From assembly GCA_048380335.1 (NCBI GenBank), contig DBFCCI010000038.1, forward strand, positions 62,001 to 126,000: DNA of 64,000 nucleotides, given 5' to 3'. The DNA comes from Lachnospira sp900551945. Lineage in GTDB: Bacteria > Bacillota > Clostridia > Lachnospirales > Lachnospiraceae. Below the pieces are notes generated by a model that saw only the letters and a program-made list of their open reading frames with translations, had not been told where the DNA came from and made no database searches. Below are positions 1 to 7,503 of the stretch, piece after piece (positions within the stretch are counted from its first letter, which is position 1; each line of letters begins with the position of its first letter). A program made the translations under genes and the position numbers.

Positions 1-421
1 AACATTCACACTGTCTTACAACAACACTTTTTAAATTTTGATTTCCAATATAACCACACTTTTTCAAGCCCTGTGTTATAACTTGGTTCCACATTTTTGC
101 TGATAAATGATATTCTGTATTATCATCTAAACGAACTGTGCATACATTATCTTTTTCACATGCCTGTTCACATGATATTTTATACATATTCTTTCTATTG
201 ATTGCACCAATTGACTCCAATGTATTTATCATTCTATAAACTGTTGCCGTTCCAATGCTTTTATCTTGTTTCAAGGCTTTATAATAAATCTCTTTACAGC
301 AGGCACATTCTTCTTCAAGAATAATATCTAATAGCATAAGTCTTTGTCTTGTAATTCTACAGTGTCTACTCTTTAACATCTCGACAATCTGTTCTTTTTT
401 CATTTCATTAGTCTGACACAT
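1..421 (-). CDS. Fur-family regulator, 3' end cut by window edge
   Basis: Partial gene that runs off the left edge. I translated it from the ATG at 421, which has a GGAGGT ribosome site 4 bases upstream; the ATG at 403 is a weaker alternative. The N-terminal half is a Fur-type winged helix (RITRQRLMLLDII, then SIGTATVYRMINTLESIGAI). The second half does not show the HHDH-type metal motif expected after the wing of a classical Fur. It has scattered cysteines instead (ISCEQACEKDNVC, QCEC). It is last in the feoB-Cys-rich peptide-regulator series, so a role in feo control is plausible. The DNA-binding family call is firm; the ligand is unknown. A short inverted repeat (GCGCA-ATAC-TGCGC, 438-451) precedes the ribosome site and could be an operator. 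Confidence 0.85.
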   Translation of the reverse strand, partial: MCQTNEMKKEQIVEMLKSRHCRITRQRLMLLDIILEEECACCKEIYYKALKQDKSIGTATVYRMINTLESIGAINRKNMYKISCEQACEKDNVCTVRLDDNTEYHLSAKMWNQVITQGLKKCGYIGNQNLKSVVVRQCEC

Positions 422-520
422 ACTTACCTCCATGCCTGCGCAATACTGCGCCATATTCAAGTCATTTATACTAATATAAATGTGTATATCATAAAAACTT
501 AATTGTTATCCGTACAATAA

Positions 521-664
521 TTAATGACAATGTCCTCCATTACAATGACTGCAATCTCCATCACAACCTAATATTGACTTACCATTTTTCTTGCCCTTTA
601 TCATACTTCTTATAATAAGAGCAACTATAACTAAAAGAATTATACCTACAATTAAAGTTCCCAT
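521..664 (-). CDS. FeoB-associated Cys-rich membrane peptide, 47 aa
   Basis: A 47-residue ORF with a GAGG ribosome site before its ATG at 664. It starts with one hydrophobic helix (MGTLIVGIILLVIVALII). A short basic linker follows, then a Cys/His-rich tail (GCDGDCSHCNGGHCH). This is the layout of the small FeoB-associated Cys-rich membrane proteins common in Firmicutes. They are thought to sit beside FeoB in the membrane and may handle Fe(II) at the pore; their biochemical role is not settled. It lies 100 bp downstream of feoB and 99 bp upstream of the Fur-like gene, so it probably belongs to the feo transcript. The tail has four Cys and three His, enough for a metal site. Confidence 0.85.
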   Translation of the reverse strand: MGTLIVGIILLVIVALIIRSMIKGKKNGKSILGCDGDCSHCNGGHCH

Positions 665-701
665 AATAATCCTCTTTTCTACATAAATAATCTACAAATA
701 T

Positions 702-757
702 AATTAAGTCCCCATCCCCATTTATTGCTTTTTTAAATAGAAGCTAGGGACTTAATT
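702..757 (-). terminator. Long-arm hairpin after feoB
   Basis: Perfect 11-bp arms (AATTAAGTCCC / GGGACTTAATT) close a loop of about 34 nt that can itself pair in part. It begins just past the feoB stop. There is no clean T-run on the minus strand, so it may be a partial terminator or an mRNA 3'-end stabiliser that lets some reading continue into the Cys-rich peptide gene. Confidence 0.55.
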
Positions 758-764
758 TATAATA

Positions 765-3146
765 TTAAACTGCCTTTGATACCTTGTTATTTACAACAAG
801 TTTGTCACTTTCCTTATATGGTCTTACAAGAAAATAGATAAATGCAATTACAATAAGGAATGCAACTATTGTTCCGAAACCAAATGTACCATAGAAGATA
901 AGTGAACCAATCTGATTAACACATAATGCTACAAGGTAAGCAAAACCACACTGATAACCGATAGCAAATGCGAACCACTTACCATTGTTCATTTCTCTCT
1001 TGATAGCACCCATAGCTGCGAAACAAGGAGCACATAAAAGGTTGAATACAAGGAAAGCATAAGCTCCAACTGCTGTTAATGTTGTAGCAAGTTCACCCCA
1101 TACCTGAACACCGTTTTCTGCAACTTCACCGAAGCCATAAAGTACACCAAATGTACCAACTACCTGTTCCTTAGCAATAAGACCAGTTACTGTAGCAACT
1201 GCCATCTTCCAATCGCCAAAACCTAATGGCTTAAAGATTGGAGCTATTACACTACCAATAGCTGCTAAGATACTTGAGTCAAGCTGTTCATCATCAAGGA
1301 ATGAGAATGAACCATCAGCCCAACCAAAGTGCATTAATACCCAAACAAGAATTGTTGCAAGAAGAATGATTGTACCTGCCTTCTTAATAAATGAAGAACA
1401 TCTTTCCCACATACTTCTTAATACGTTACTTACTGTAGGCATATGATATGCTGGAAGTTCCATAACGAATGGTGCTGGGTCACCAGAGAACATCTTAGTT
1501 TTCTTTAAGATGATACCTGATACTATAATTGCTATAATACCAACGAAATATGCACTTGGAGCTACCCACCATGCACCATCAAATAATGCACCAGCGATTA
1601 AAGCTATAATTGGAAGCTTTGCTCCACAAGGAATAAATGTTGTTGTCATTATAGTCATTTTTCTATCTCTGTCATTTTCAATTGTTCTTGATGCCATAAC
1701 ACCAGGAACACCACAACCTGTTCCGATAAGCATTGGAATAAATGACTTACCTGAAAGACCAAACTTTCTAAAAATTCTATCCATAATAAATGCTACTCTC
1801 GCCATATAACCACATGACTCAAGAAAAGCTAAGAATATGAATAATACTATCATCTGAGGCACGAAACCTAATACAGCACCAACACCGGCAATAATACCGT
1901 CATTGATAAGGCCTGATAACCAGTCTGCACAACCAATAGCATCTAATCCATCACCAACAAGTGTTGGAATACCAGGAATCCATACGCCATAATCTGCTGG
2001 GTCTGGTTCGTCTTCATCAGCTAATTCTTCGGCTTCTTTTGCAACATCTGATGTAATGTTTACTGTTTCGATAACATTTTCTTCTTCATCAAGAATATCT
2101 ACAGTTGTTTCGCCATCATCAATTGCTGCAACAATCTGTGTAGCTCTGTCATAATCAGCAGCGGCATCTTCATAATCAGAAGTTCCTATGCCAAATAAAT
2201 GCCAACCATCACCAAATACTCCATCATTAGCCCAATCAGTAGCCCATGTACCAACTGTTGATACTGATATAAAGTAAACAAGGAACATAACTGCCGCAAA
2301 TATTGGAAGTGCGGCAAATCTGTTTGTTACAACTCTATCAATCTTATCTGATATTGTAAGCTCACCAGATTTCTTTTTAGTAACACATTCTCCAATAATA
2401 GAAGAAATATATACATATCTTTCATTTGTAATAATACTTTCTGTATCATCATCAAATTCATCTTCAAGTTGCTTAATCTCTGCTGATACATCAGGAACAC
2501 TCTTCATATTTTCAACAATCTTATCATCTTTTTCAAGAAGCTTAATTGCGAAAAATCTTCTCTGACTTTCATCTATACCTGTAAGCTTGCTCTTAACAGC
2601 GTCAATAACACTTTCAACGTTCTCATCAAACTTATGTACTGGAGCAGAAGCATTCTTATTATTAGCAGCTTTAACAGCTTTGTTTGCAGCTTCCTTAATT
2701 CCTGTACCCTTTAAAGCTGATATTTCAACAACTTCACAACCTAACTTCTTTGAAAGCTTATCAATATGAACCTTGTTACCTGTCTTTTCCATAATATCTA
2801 TCATGTTGACAGCCATTACTACTGGAATACCAAGTTCCATAATCTGTGTTGAAAGATAAAGGTTTCTTTCAATGTTAGTACCATCGACAATATTAAGAAT
2901 TGCGTCTGGTCTTTCATTAATAAGGTAATTTCTTGCAACAACTTCTTCCAAAGTATATGGTGATAAAGAATATATACCAGGAAGGTCCATGATAGTCACA
3001 TCATCGTGACCCTTTAACTTACCCTCTTTTTTCTCAACTGTAACACCTGGCCAGTTTCCAACGAACTGGTTAGAGCCTGTCAGTGCATTAAACAGTGTCG
3101 TTTTACCGCAGTTGGGGTTACCTGCTAATGCGATTTTAATTGACAT
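765..3146 (-). CDS. feoB: Ferrous iron transport GTPase-permease FeoB
   Basis: Full-length FeoB of 793 aa, the inner-membrane Fe(II) importer. The N-terminal G domain shows G1 GNPNCGKTT (residues 9-17), G3 DLPG (54-57), G4 NMID (114-117) and G5 SALKG (143-147). A helical spacer domain runs to about residue 275, followed by the membrane domain with the paired Gate motifs (GCGVPGVMASRT; the later LLCAPCFAAMGAIKRE). Between the first and second membrane segments, about residues 325-390, lies a long acidic insert rich in Asp and Glu. The start codon has a GGAG-type site (AAAAGGAGATAGATAGG). Two feoA genes lie upstream and the Cys-rich peptide downstream. A metal-type operator at 3321-3336 and a promoter near 3220 suggest iron control. 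Confidence 0.97.
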   Translation of the reverse strand: MSIKIALAGNPNCGKTTLFNALTGSNQFVGNWPGVTVEKKEGKLKGHDDVTIMDLPGIYSLSPYTLEEVVARNYLINERPDAILNIVDGTNIERNLYLSTQIMELGIPVVMAVNMIDIMEKTGNKVHIDKLSKKLGCEVVEISALKGTGIKEAANKAVKAANNKNASAPVHKFDENVESVIDAVKSKLTGIDESQRRFFAIKLLEKDDKIVENMKSVPDVSAEIKQLEDEFDDDTESIITNERYVYISSIIGECVTKKKSGELTISDKIDRVVTNRFAALPIFAAVMFLVYFISVSTVGTWATDWANDGVFGDGWHLFGIGTSDYEDAAADYDRATQIVAAIDDGETTVDILDEEENVIETVNITSDVAKEAEELADEDEPDPADYGVWIPGIPTLVGDGLDAIGCADWLSGLINDGIIAGVGAVLGFVPQMIVLFIFLAFLESCGYMARVAFIMDRIFRKFGLSGKSFIPMLIGTGCGVPGVMASRTIENDRDRKMTIMTTTFIPCGAKLPIIALIAGALFDGAWWVAPSAYFVGIIAIIVSGIILKKTKMFSGDPAPFVMELPAYHMPTVSNVLRSMWERCSSFIKKAGTIILLATILVWVLMHFGWADGSFSFLDDEQLDSSILAAIGSVIAPIFKPLGFGDWKMAVATVTGLIAKEQVVGTFGVLYGFGEVAENGVQVWGELATTLTAVGAYAFLVFNLLCAPCFAAMGAIKREMNNGKWFAFAIGYQCGFAYLVALCVNQIGSLIFYGTFGFGTIVAFLIVIAFIYFLVRPYKESDKLVVNNKVSKAV

Positions 3147-3219
3147 TTCCTATCTATCTCCTTTTCATACTCATTGTATATATAATAATTGCTATAAAAG
3201 CAATCATATACCAAAACTT

Positions 3220-3238
3220 TATACTAGCACATTGCGTT
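3220..3238 (-). promoter_or_regulatory. Probable feoB promoter (extended -10)
   Basis: On the minus strand, TGC-TAGTAT (a TGn extended -10, with ATACTA at 3221-3226 on the plus strand) lies about 75 bp upstream of the feoB start. The -35 region is poor, and GTTAGTTAG half-sites lie over it. The 19-mer TATAYTAGCACATTGCGTT seen here recurs with one difference at the fru promoter (14831-14849). Confidence 0.5.
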
Positions 3239-3320
3239 AAAATAGCACTAACTAACTAAGGTTTACATTAGCTTATATATGTATCTTTGTGCTAATATTT
3301 ATTTGTTTTTACTTACATAA

Positions 3321-3336
3321 GTAAGTCTAGGCTAAC
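3321..3336. promoter_or_regulatory. DtxR/MntR-like operator upstream of feoB
   Basis: GTAAGTCTAGGCTAAC matches the dyad at the ZIP start site (5069-5084) in 12 of 16 positions. It resembles known DtxR/IdeR boxes (AGGTTAGCCTA on the other strand). It overlaps a second short dyad, ACTTAC-ATAA-GTAAGT (3311-3326). It is about 100 bp upstream of the promoter I can see for feoB, so either a second promoter exists or the site acts at a distance. Confidence 0.5.
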
Positions 3337-3344
3337 CTGCTATG

Positions 3345-3377
3345 AAAAAATATACCGGCTTACACCGGATACTTTTT
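3345..3377 (-). terminator. Terminator after the feoA pair
   Basis: On the minus strand, ATCCGG-TGTAAG-CCGGTAT forms a short GC hairpin followed by ATTTTTTC. It lies 8-40 bp past the stop of the downstream feoA, which separates that transcript from feoB. Confidence 0.65.
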
Positions 3378-3384
3378 ATGTAAA

Positions 3385-3606
3385 TTATTCTACAACTATC
3401 ATTTCCGCATCTGCTTTACGAAGTGATAATTCATAACCTCTTACAGTTACTTCTACTGGGTCACCTAAAGGTGCAACTTTTCTTACAAAAATATCAACGC
3501 CCTTTGTTATACCCATATCCATAATTCTTCTCTTTACTGGGCCTTCACCTGTAAGCTTTACAACTTTTACAGTATTTCCACAAGATACATCTTTTAATGT
3601 CTTCAT
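3385..3606 (-). CDS. feoA: FeoA-family protein (second in transcript)
   Basis: FeoA is a small SH3-like cytosolic partner of FeoB. This one has 73 aa with the typical pattern: DVSCGNTVKVVKLTGEG, MDMGITKGVDIFVRKVAPLGDPVEVTVRGYELSLRK. The ribosome site is a fairly distant AGGAAG. It is the second of two tandem FeoA genes transcribed ahead of feoB, with its own terminator downstream. Tandem feoA genes before feoB are common in clostridia, but the division of labour between them is not known. Confidence 0.92.
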   Translation of the reverse strand: MKTLKDVSCGNTVKVVKLTGEGPVKRRIMDMGITKGVDIFVRKVAPLGDPVEVTVRGYELSLRKADAEMIVVE

Positions 3607-3672
3607 TGTTTTTTACATCTTCCTTTCATATATTACATATATTAAATACACAACTGTGTATTTTAAGCAATA

Positions 3673-3885
3673 TTATACCATAATCTTATTAGCCATATCT
3701 TTTCCTATAGCTACTCTTGAATCTTTTACATTAACAATCATATTACCGCCAATTTCAGAAACTACTGTAACTGTTCCTCCAACTACAAAGCCAAGATTTT
3801 CAAGAAATCTTCTAGTTTCTTCTTTGCCGCCTATTTTTTTAATTGTATTTTCAACGCCTGTATCAACCATTGTCAAAGGCATCAT
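3673..3885 (-). CDS. feoA: FeoA-family protein (first in transcript)
   Basis: A 70-aa FeoA with the shared features of the family: MPLTMVDTGVENTIKKIGGK at the start, then ENLGFVVGGTVTVVSEIGGN and VKDSRVAIGKDMANKI. It is preceded by a strong AAGGAGG site. It differs from the other FeoA at most positions, so the two are not a recent duplication. It is the first gene after a clear sigma-A promoter that carries both Fur-like and DtxR-like operator sequences, so it should be expressed under iron limitation (inference). Confidence 0.92.
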   Translation of the reverse strand: MMPLTMVDTGVENTIKKIGGKEETRRFLENLGFVVGGTVTVVSEIGGNMIVNVKDSRVAIGKDMANKIMV

Positions 3886-3910
3886 TTGTACCTCCTTTTG
3901 ATATCAATTG

Positions 3911-3925
3911 TGATAATCATTTTCA
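3911..3925. promoter_or_regulatory. Fur-box-like operator at feoA
   Basis: TGATAATCATTTTCA matches the 7-1-7 Fur box (TGATAAT-N-ATTATCA) in 13 of 14 informative positions. It lies 10 bases downstream of the feoA -10 element, where a bound repressor would block initiation. Confidence 0.75.
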
Positions 3926-3932
3926 TTACATC

Positions 3933-3948
3933 GTTAGTGTATACTAAT
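3933..3948. promoter_or_regulatory. DtxR/MntR-like operator over the feoA -10
   Basis: GTTAGTGTATACTAAT matches the ZIP-gene dyad (GTTAGTCTTAACTAAC) in 12 of 16 positions and is itself a dyad (TTAGT-ATAC-ACTAA on the minus strand). It overlaps the -10 hexamer. Confidence 0.55.
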
Positions 3949-3964
3949 CACTGTTAGATGTCAA
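3936..3964 (-). promoter_or_regulatory. feoA promoter
   Basis: On the minus strand TTGACA (3959-3964), a 17-bp spacer and TACACT (3936-3941) form a near-consensus sigma-A promoter about 50 bp upstream of the first feoA start. Confidence 0.8.
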
Positions 3965-4006
3965 CAACTTTTTAAGAAAATTTAATAATTATAAACTCAT
4001 AAAAGC

Positions 4007-4786
4007 CTATCCTAATGCGACATCTAGCACCATCATAAGGCTAAACCCCACAGCAAACATTACAGTTCCTATATCTGTATGTTTGCCTTGTGACATCTCT
4101 GGAATAAGTTCTTCTACTACTACATATAACATAGCCCCTGCAGCAAAACTTAAAAGGTATGGAAGTACTGGAATTATTATCCCTGACAAAATAATAGTAA
4201 TAATCGCACCTATAGGTTCAACTGCACCTGAAAGTGTTCCATATATAAAGGCTTTTTTCTTTGACACTCCATTTGCATGAAGGGGCATTGATATAACAGC
4301 ACCTTCTGGTATATTTTGTATTGCAATTCCTATTGACAATACAAGCGCACTCATAATACTTATCTGTGAACTGTCTGCAAGCCAGCCTGCGTATACAACT
4401 CCAACAGCCATACCCTCTGGAATATTGTGAAGTGTTACTGCAAGCACCATTTTTGTAGTTCTACTAAAATTACTTTTAGGGCCTTCCGCTTCTTCACTGT
4501 GTTGGTGAAGATGTGGTATTATATGGTCAAGCATAAGAAGAAATAATATTCCAATCCAAAAGCCTACTGTGGCTGGTATAAATGACAACTTTCCCATATA
4601 TTGTGATTGCTCAATAGCAGGTATTATAAGGCTCCAGATAGATGCCGCAACCATAACCCCTACTGCAAAACCATTTAAAGCCTTTTCAACTAATGTACTA
4701 AGGTTCTTTTTCATAAATAGCACAAAACACGCTCCAAAAGTTGTTCCTATAAATGGTATTAAAACACCTTCAATTACTTCTATCAT
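4007..4786 (-). CDS. ZIP-family divalent metal transporter
   Basis: A 259-aa membrane protein of the ZIP (ZupT/GufA-like) family, which brings Zn(II), Fe(II) or Mn(II) into the cytoplasm. About eight hydrophobic segments are visible. The signature helices are TLHNIPEGMAVGVVYAG (about residues 138-154) and IGIAIQNIPEGAVISMPL, whose His/Asn/Pro/Glu residues form the metal site of this family. A short His-rich loop (DHIIPHLHQHSEE) is also present. The gene starts one base after the stop of a 40-aa membrane peptide, and its ribosome site lies inside that ORF. The promoter carries a metal-type operator, so Mn or Fe is a more likely substrate than Zn, but substrate cannot be read from sequence. Confidence 0.92.
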   Translation of the reverse strand: MIEVIEGVLIPFIGTTFGACFVLFMKKNLSTLVEKALNGFAVGVMVAASIWSLIIPAIEQSQYMGKLSFIPATVGFWIGILFLLMLDHIIPHLHQHSEEAEGPKSNFSRTTKMVLAVTLHNIPEGMAVGVVYAGWLADSSQISIMSALVLSIGIAIQNIPEGAVISMPLHANGVSKKKAFIYGTLSGAVEPIGAIITIILSGIIIPVLPYLLSFAAGAMLYVVVEELIPEMSQGKHTDIGTVMFAVGFSLMMVLDVALG

Positions 4787-4787
4787 A

Positions 4788-4910
4788 TTAACTTAAATCC
4801 TTCTTTTTAAGACTAAGAATATAATTACGATTAATCATTTTAAAAATGCTTTTCTTTGTGTAAAGGCAAGCAAATGTTAAAATAATAAGCAAAATAATTG
4901 TCATAATCAT
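4788..4910 (-). CDS. 40-aa membrane peptide coupled to the ZIP gene
   Basis: A short ORF that I translated from ATG 4910, which has a strong GGGTGG site (GAAAGGGTGGTATTT). The product starts MIMTIILLIILTFACLYTKK, a single hydrophobic helix, followed by a basic tail ending in LKKKDLS. Its stop codon ends one base before the ZIP start, and the AAGGAT ribosome site of the ZIP gene lies within its last codons, so the two are translationally coupled. It is the first gene after the metal-regulated promoter. I recognise no family. A small-subunit role beside the transporter, like that proposed for the FeoB-associated peptides, is an inference. Confidence 0.6.
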   Translation of the reverse strand: MIMTIILLIILTFACLYTKKSIFKMINRNYILSLKKKDLS

Positions 4911-5067
4911 AAATACCACCCTTTCTATTATATGTATATGCAAACCTCCTGTCCCTATTTCTTTACATACTTAATGTATTATTTTTATTTAAAACTAATA
5001 ATAAACTGATGTTTTATATATTTTGTATGTATGAAATAATGGATATATTTTATATTGTTAAAAAATT

Positions 5068-5085
5068 AGTTAGTCTTAACTAACT
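5068..5085. promoter_or_regulatory. DtxR/MntR-like operator at the ZIP operon
   Basis: AGTTAGT-CTTA-ACTAACT is a perfect 7-bp-arm dyad placed 7 bases downstream of the -10 hexamer, over the likely start site. It is the best copy of the dyad shared with the feoA and feoB regions. Confidence 0.7.
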
Positions 5086-5092
5086 CATTATT

Positions 5093-5098
5093 ATTATA
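5093..5098 (-). promoter_or_regulatory. ZIP operon promoter (extended -10)
   Basis: ATGG-TATAAT on the minus strand is a TGn extended -10 with a consensus hexamer. The leader to the 40-aa ORF is about 175 nt. An 11-bp-arm inverted repeat (ACATTTATTGA / TCAATAAATGT, 5122-5152) lies just upstream and has no T-run; it may bind a regulator. Confidence 0.6.
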
Positions 5099-5180
5099 CC
5101 ATATTTTCATTCAATTGCACTACATTTATTGATAAATTTTCTCAATAAATGTCAATTTTAACTTTTTGATAAAAAACATT

Positions 5181-5265
5181 TGTTGCGAATTTTTCAAATT
5201 ATTGCAACAATCACCAAGTTCTTGTGTAAACACAGACTTTAACTCGTTGTTAGCATAAATAAAAG
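5181..5265. repeat. Short hairpin repeat, copy A
   Basis: Imperfect hairpin AACAATCACC ... ACTCGTTGTT around a TGTGTAAACACA loop, followed by TAGCATAAATAAAAG. It shares GAATTTTTCAA-TTATTGC and TAACTCGTTGTT-GCATAAA blocks with copy B at 6763 and most of its length with copy C at 44489. Confidence 0.6.
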
Positions 5266-5271
5266 TTTTAT

Positions 5272-5406
5272 AAGATAACAGTATTACATAAATAATAAAT
5301 GCACTATTAAAAATAACACTCAGCTATATTTGTATGACAGCAACGCACAAACTCATTCGATGATAGCATACAAATATCACTAAGTGTTATTATTCTACTA
5401 ATATTC
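5272..5406. repeat. Palindromic 3'-end element, degenerate copy
   Basis: Diverged copy of the family best seen at 25005-25158. It keeps AATAAATGCACTATTAAAAATAAC, the CTATATTTGTATGACAGC arm, the CGCACAAACTCATTCGATG-type centre and the returning GCATACAAATAT arm. It ends 29 bp past the stop of the DUF438 gene. Confidence 0.65.
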
Positions 5407-5435
5407 TAACAATATAAATCTCAAAATATAAAAAT

Positions 5436-6626
5436 TTAAGCCTTATAGTGTTCCTTTGCAAATTCCATATCTTGCACCAATTCCATTGTTCCAAGATATT
5501 CTCCTTGTTTATTTCTTACTGCCATATAAGTTACAAGCATATCTCTTCCATTTTTATTCATCCATATAGGCACTTTGTCTAATGTATTATTCCTAAATTC
5601 TTCAATTATCTTTCTTACCTGCTGTTCAATTTTGGGTGGGTGGCAAGTAAATACTTCTCTATCAATTGCCATTCCCGGTCTTTTAAATACCTTTTCCCCT
5701 TCATTAAAATACCTATTTATATTGTTTTCATCGACAAATGTTATTTCAAGCGGAATTGTATTAAGCATTGCTGTAAGCTGTTCCACATTAATATGCCCAC
5801 CTGCCATTACAATTTCTTCTCCCAAAAATCTTGAATTAATATCCTTAGCCTTAGATATTTTCTCAGCTTCTTCCCACACCATACTTTCAATACCAAAGCA
5901 CTCATCATAGTCCTTTAAGTATTCATAAATTACGTGCCATTCATTCGTTGTAAAGTTTAATGCACAATTAGGGAATAATATATTAGACTCCTTGTAAATC
6001 ATTTCTTCAATTCTTGTAAGTACATTATCAAATTCTTTATTCCACTCATCGTTGTGATTTTTTTGCTTAATAAGTGCTTTAACTTCATCTCTTATATCAT
6101 CATCAGTTGTCCACATTACATCTGATGGGCCACTTATTTCATACTTAACCTTTAAATGTGGATAAAGTAAATCACCTTTCTTTGCATAGTGTATTGCAAT
6201 CTCATTTAATTTATAAAGAAGTTCTTCTGTTACATTGTTATTATCTAAGGCTTGTCTACATTTTTTAATAAGTTCTTCTAATGCTTCATTTTCCCTTGTA
6301 AATGTACTAAGCGGGTGTCCTTTTATATCTATAAGCTTTTTTGTTGCACTTAATCTTTCAGATTTAATTCTATCTGCCTTTTCTTTTGGCGACTCTTGTG
6401 TGTGTTCTTCTGTTATCATTCCATGAAATAATGCTGAATGTACATCGCATAACTTCTGAACTTCCATAATAGGCATACCTTCTTTAATTAACTGTTGTTC
6501 TGCCTCTATTATTTCTGATGAGTCAACATCTTTAAATTCCTTTACAAAGTCAGCCCTAACACTTTCAAGACTTTCATTTTCACTTAATCTTTTAAGATAT
6601 CTTTTGATTTTTTCTATATTATCCAT
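5436..6626 (-). CDS. DUF438 protein with hemerythrin-like and PAS domains
   Basis: A 396-aa cytosolic protein. Residues 1-75 match the DUF438 domain (IKRYLKRLSENESLESVRADF, then KLCDVHSALFHGM). Residues about 90-235 look like a hemerythrin-type four-helix bundle with candidate iron ligands (KGHPLSTFTREN, HYAKKGDLLYPHL, ESNILFPNCAL). The C-terminal 120 residues are PAS-like (ITFVDENNINRYFNEGEKVFKRPGMAIDREVFTCHPPK, then WMNKNGRDMLVTYMAVRNKQGEYLGTMELVQDM). Such proteins occur in many anaerobes and are taken to sense oxygen, NO or redox state; no output domain is attached. The gene stands alone, flanked by repeat elements. Confidence 0.85.
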   Translation of the reverse strand: MDNIEKIKRYLKRLSENESLESVRADFVKEFKDVDSSEIIEAEQQLIKEGMPIMEVQKLCDVHSALFHGMITEEHTQESPKEKADRIKSERLSATKKLIDIKGHPLSTFTRENEALEELIKKCRQALDNNNVTEELLYKLNEIAIHYAKKGDLLYPHLKVKYEISGPSDVMWTTDDDIRDEVKALIKQKNHNDEWNKEFDNVLTRIEEMIYKESNILFPNCALNFTTNEWHVIYEYLKDYDECFGIESMVWEEAEKISKAKDINSRFLGEEIVMAGGHINVEQLTAMLNTIPLEITFVDENNINRYFNEGEKVFKRPGMAIDREVFTCHPPKIEQQVRKIIEEFRNNTLDKVPIWMNKNGRDMLVTYMAVRNKQGEYLGTMELVQDMEFAKEHYKA

Positions 6627-6762
6627 TTACTGCTATGAACCTCCATTTATATTACAATTTATTTTCTACAATTTTAAACTTAATATACATTAAACAAATA
6701 GAAGTGTATGTTGTTATAACAACATTTTTAAAAATTTCAACTTATTTTACCATACATTTAGC

Positions 6763-6830
6763 TATGAATTTTTCAAGTTATTGCGATGACTTATGCAGGT
6801 ACAAAATTTAACTCGTTGTTTGCATAAAAA
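6763..6830. repeat. Short hairpin repeat, copy B (degenerate)
   Basis: Shares GAATTTTTCAAGTTATTGC and AACTCGTTGTTTGCATAAA with copy A at 5181-5265, but its middle is shortened. It lies just past the terminator of the MBL gene. Confidence 0.5.
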
Positions 6831-6880
6831 AAGTGCTTCATTAAGAAATCTTATATAAATTTCTTAACGAAACACTTTTA
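6825..6880 (-). terminator. Terminator after the mnmA-MBL pair
   Basis: A long near-perfect stem (AAGTG-TTCNTTAAGAAAT arms around a short AT loop) is followed by seven Ts on the minus strand. It starts right after the MBL stop codon. Confidence 0.9.
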
Positions 6881-6881
6881 C

Positions 6882-7502
6882 TTAAATATTAATATATACT
6901 TCATTGGGCTTACGCATTGCATATATATGTTCAAGCCACTTAATTATACCTTTACTAGACTGTGCAAATGGTGTTTTGTGACTTAACATATATTTTGAAG
7001 CCTTAATCTTTTTTAATGTATCTATCTGTTCTTTTAAAATTCCAGAATTATACAATTTAACATCTGGGTTATTTTTAGGATATATAGCATCGCCTAAAAA
7101 ACAATACTGTTCATCAACTTCCAAAGCTATACACCCCTTTGCATGACTTGAAGGGACTGGAAATATGTGAAGTTTTATATTATCATCTTCAATAAAAATA
7201 TCACTATCTACAATATCACCGACTTTTGTATATTTGAATGTATTTTTACTTTGATATATATGATTGCAATTTATCTTATTAATATTACCAATATGGTCAG
7301 GGTGAAAATGTGAAAGAATAACATTTACATTTAACTTATCAACATTTAATTCGTCTATAATATCTGGAATATCTGGATTATTTCCAACATCATAAAGCCA
7401 TATATTTTTATTAGTTTTAATAATTGCAACATTAGCTGACAAAGGATTAGTTGTTGGCTCTATATAACTTATATGGTCATTAATTTTTGTTAAATTCAAC
7501 AT
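6882..7502 (-). CDS. MBL-fold metallo-hydrolase
   Basis: A protein of about 206 aa of the metallo-beta-lactamase fold. The zinc motif HxHxDH appears as SHFHPDHIGN, followed by the downstream ligands in SSHAKGC and FLGDAIY, and a final SHKTPF. I chose the ATG at 7502. An upstream GTG (7523) lies inside mnmA and its codons coincide with the GGAGG ribosome site. It follows mnmA with its start immediately past the mnmA stop, so the two are cotranscribed. Family members range from glyoxalases to lactonases; the substrate here cannot be told. Confidence 0.85.
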   Translation of the reverse strand: MLNLTKINDHISYIEPTTNPLSANVAIIKTNKNIWLYDVGNNPDIPDIIDELNVDKLNVNVILSHFHPDHIGNINKINCNHIYQSKNTFKYTKVGDIVDSDIFIEDDNIKLHIFPVPSSHAKGCIALEVDEQYCFLGDAIYPKNNPDVKLYNSGILKEQIDTLKKIKASKYMLSHKTPFAQSSKGIIKWLEHIYAMRKPNEVYINI

Positions 7503-7503
7503 A

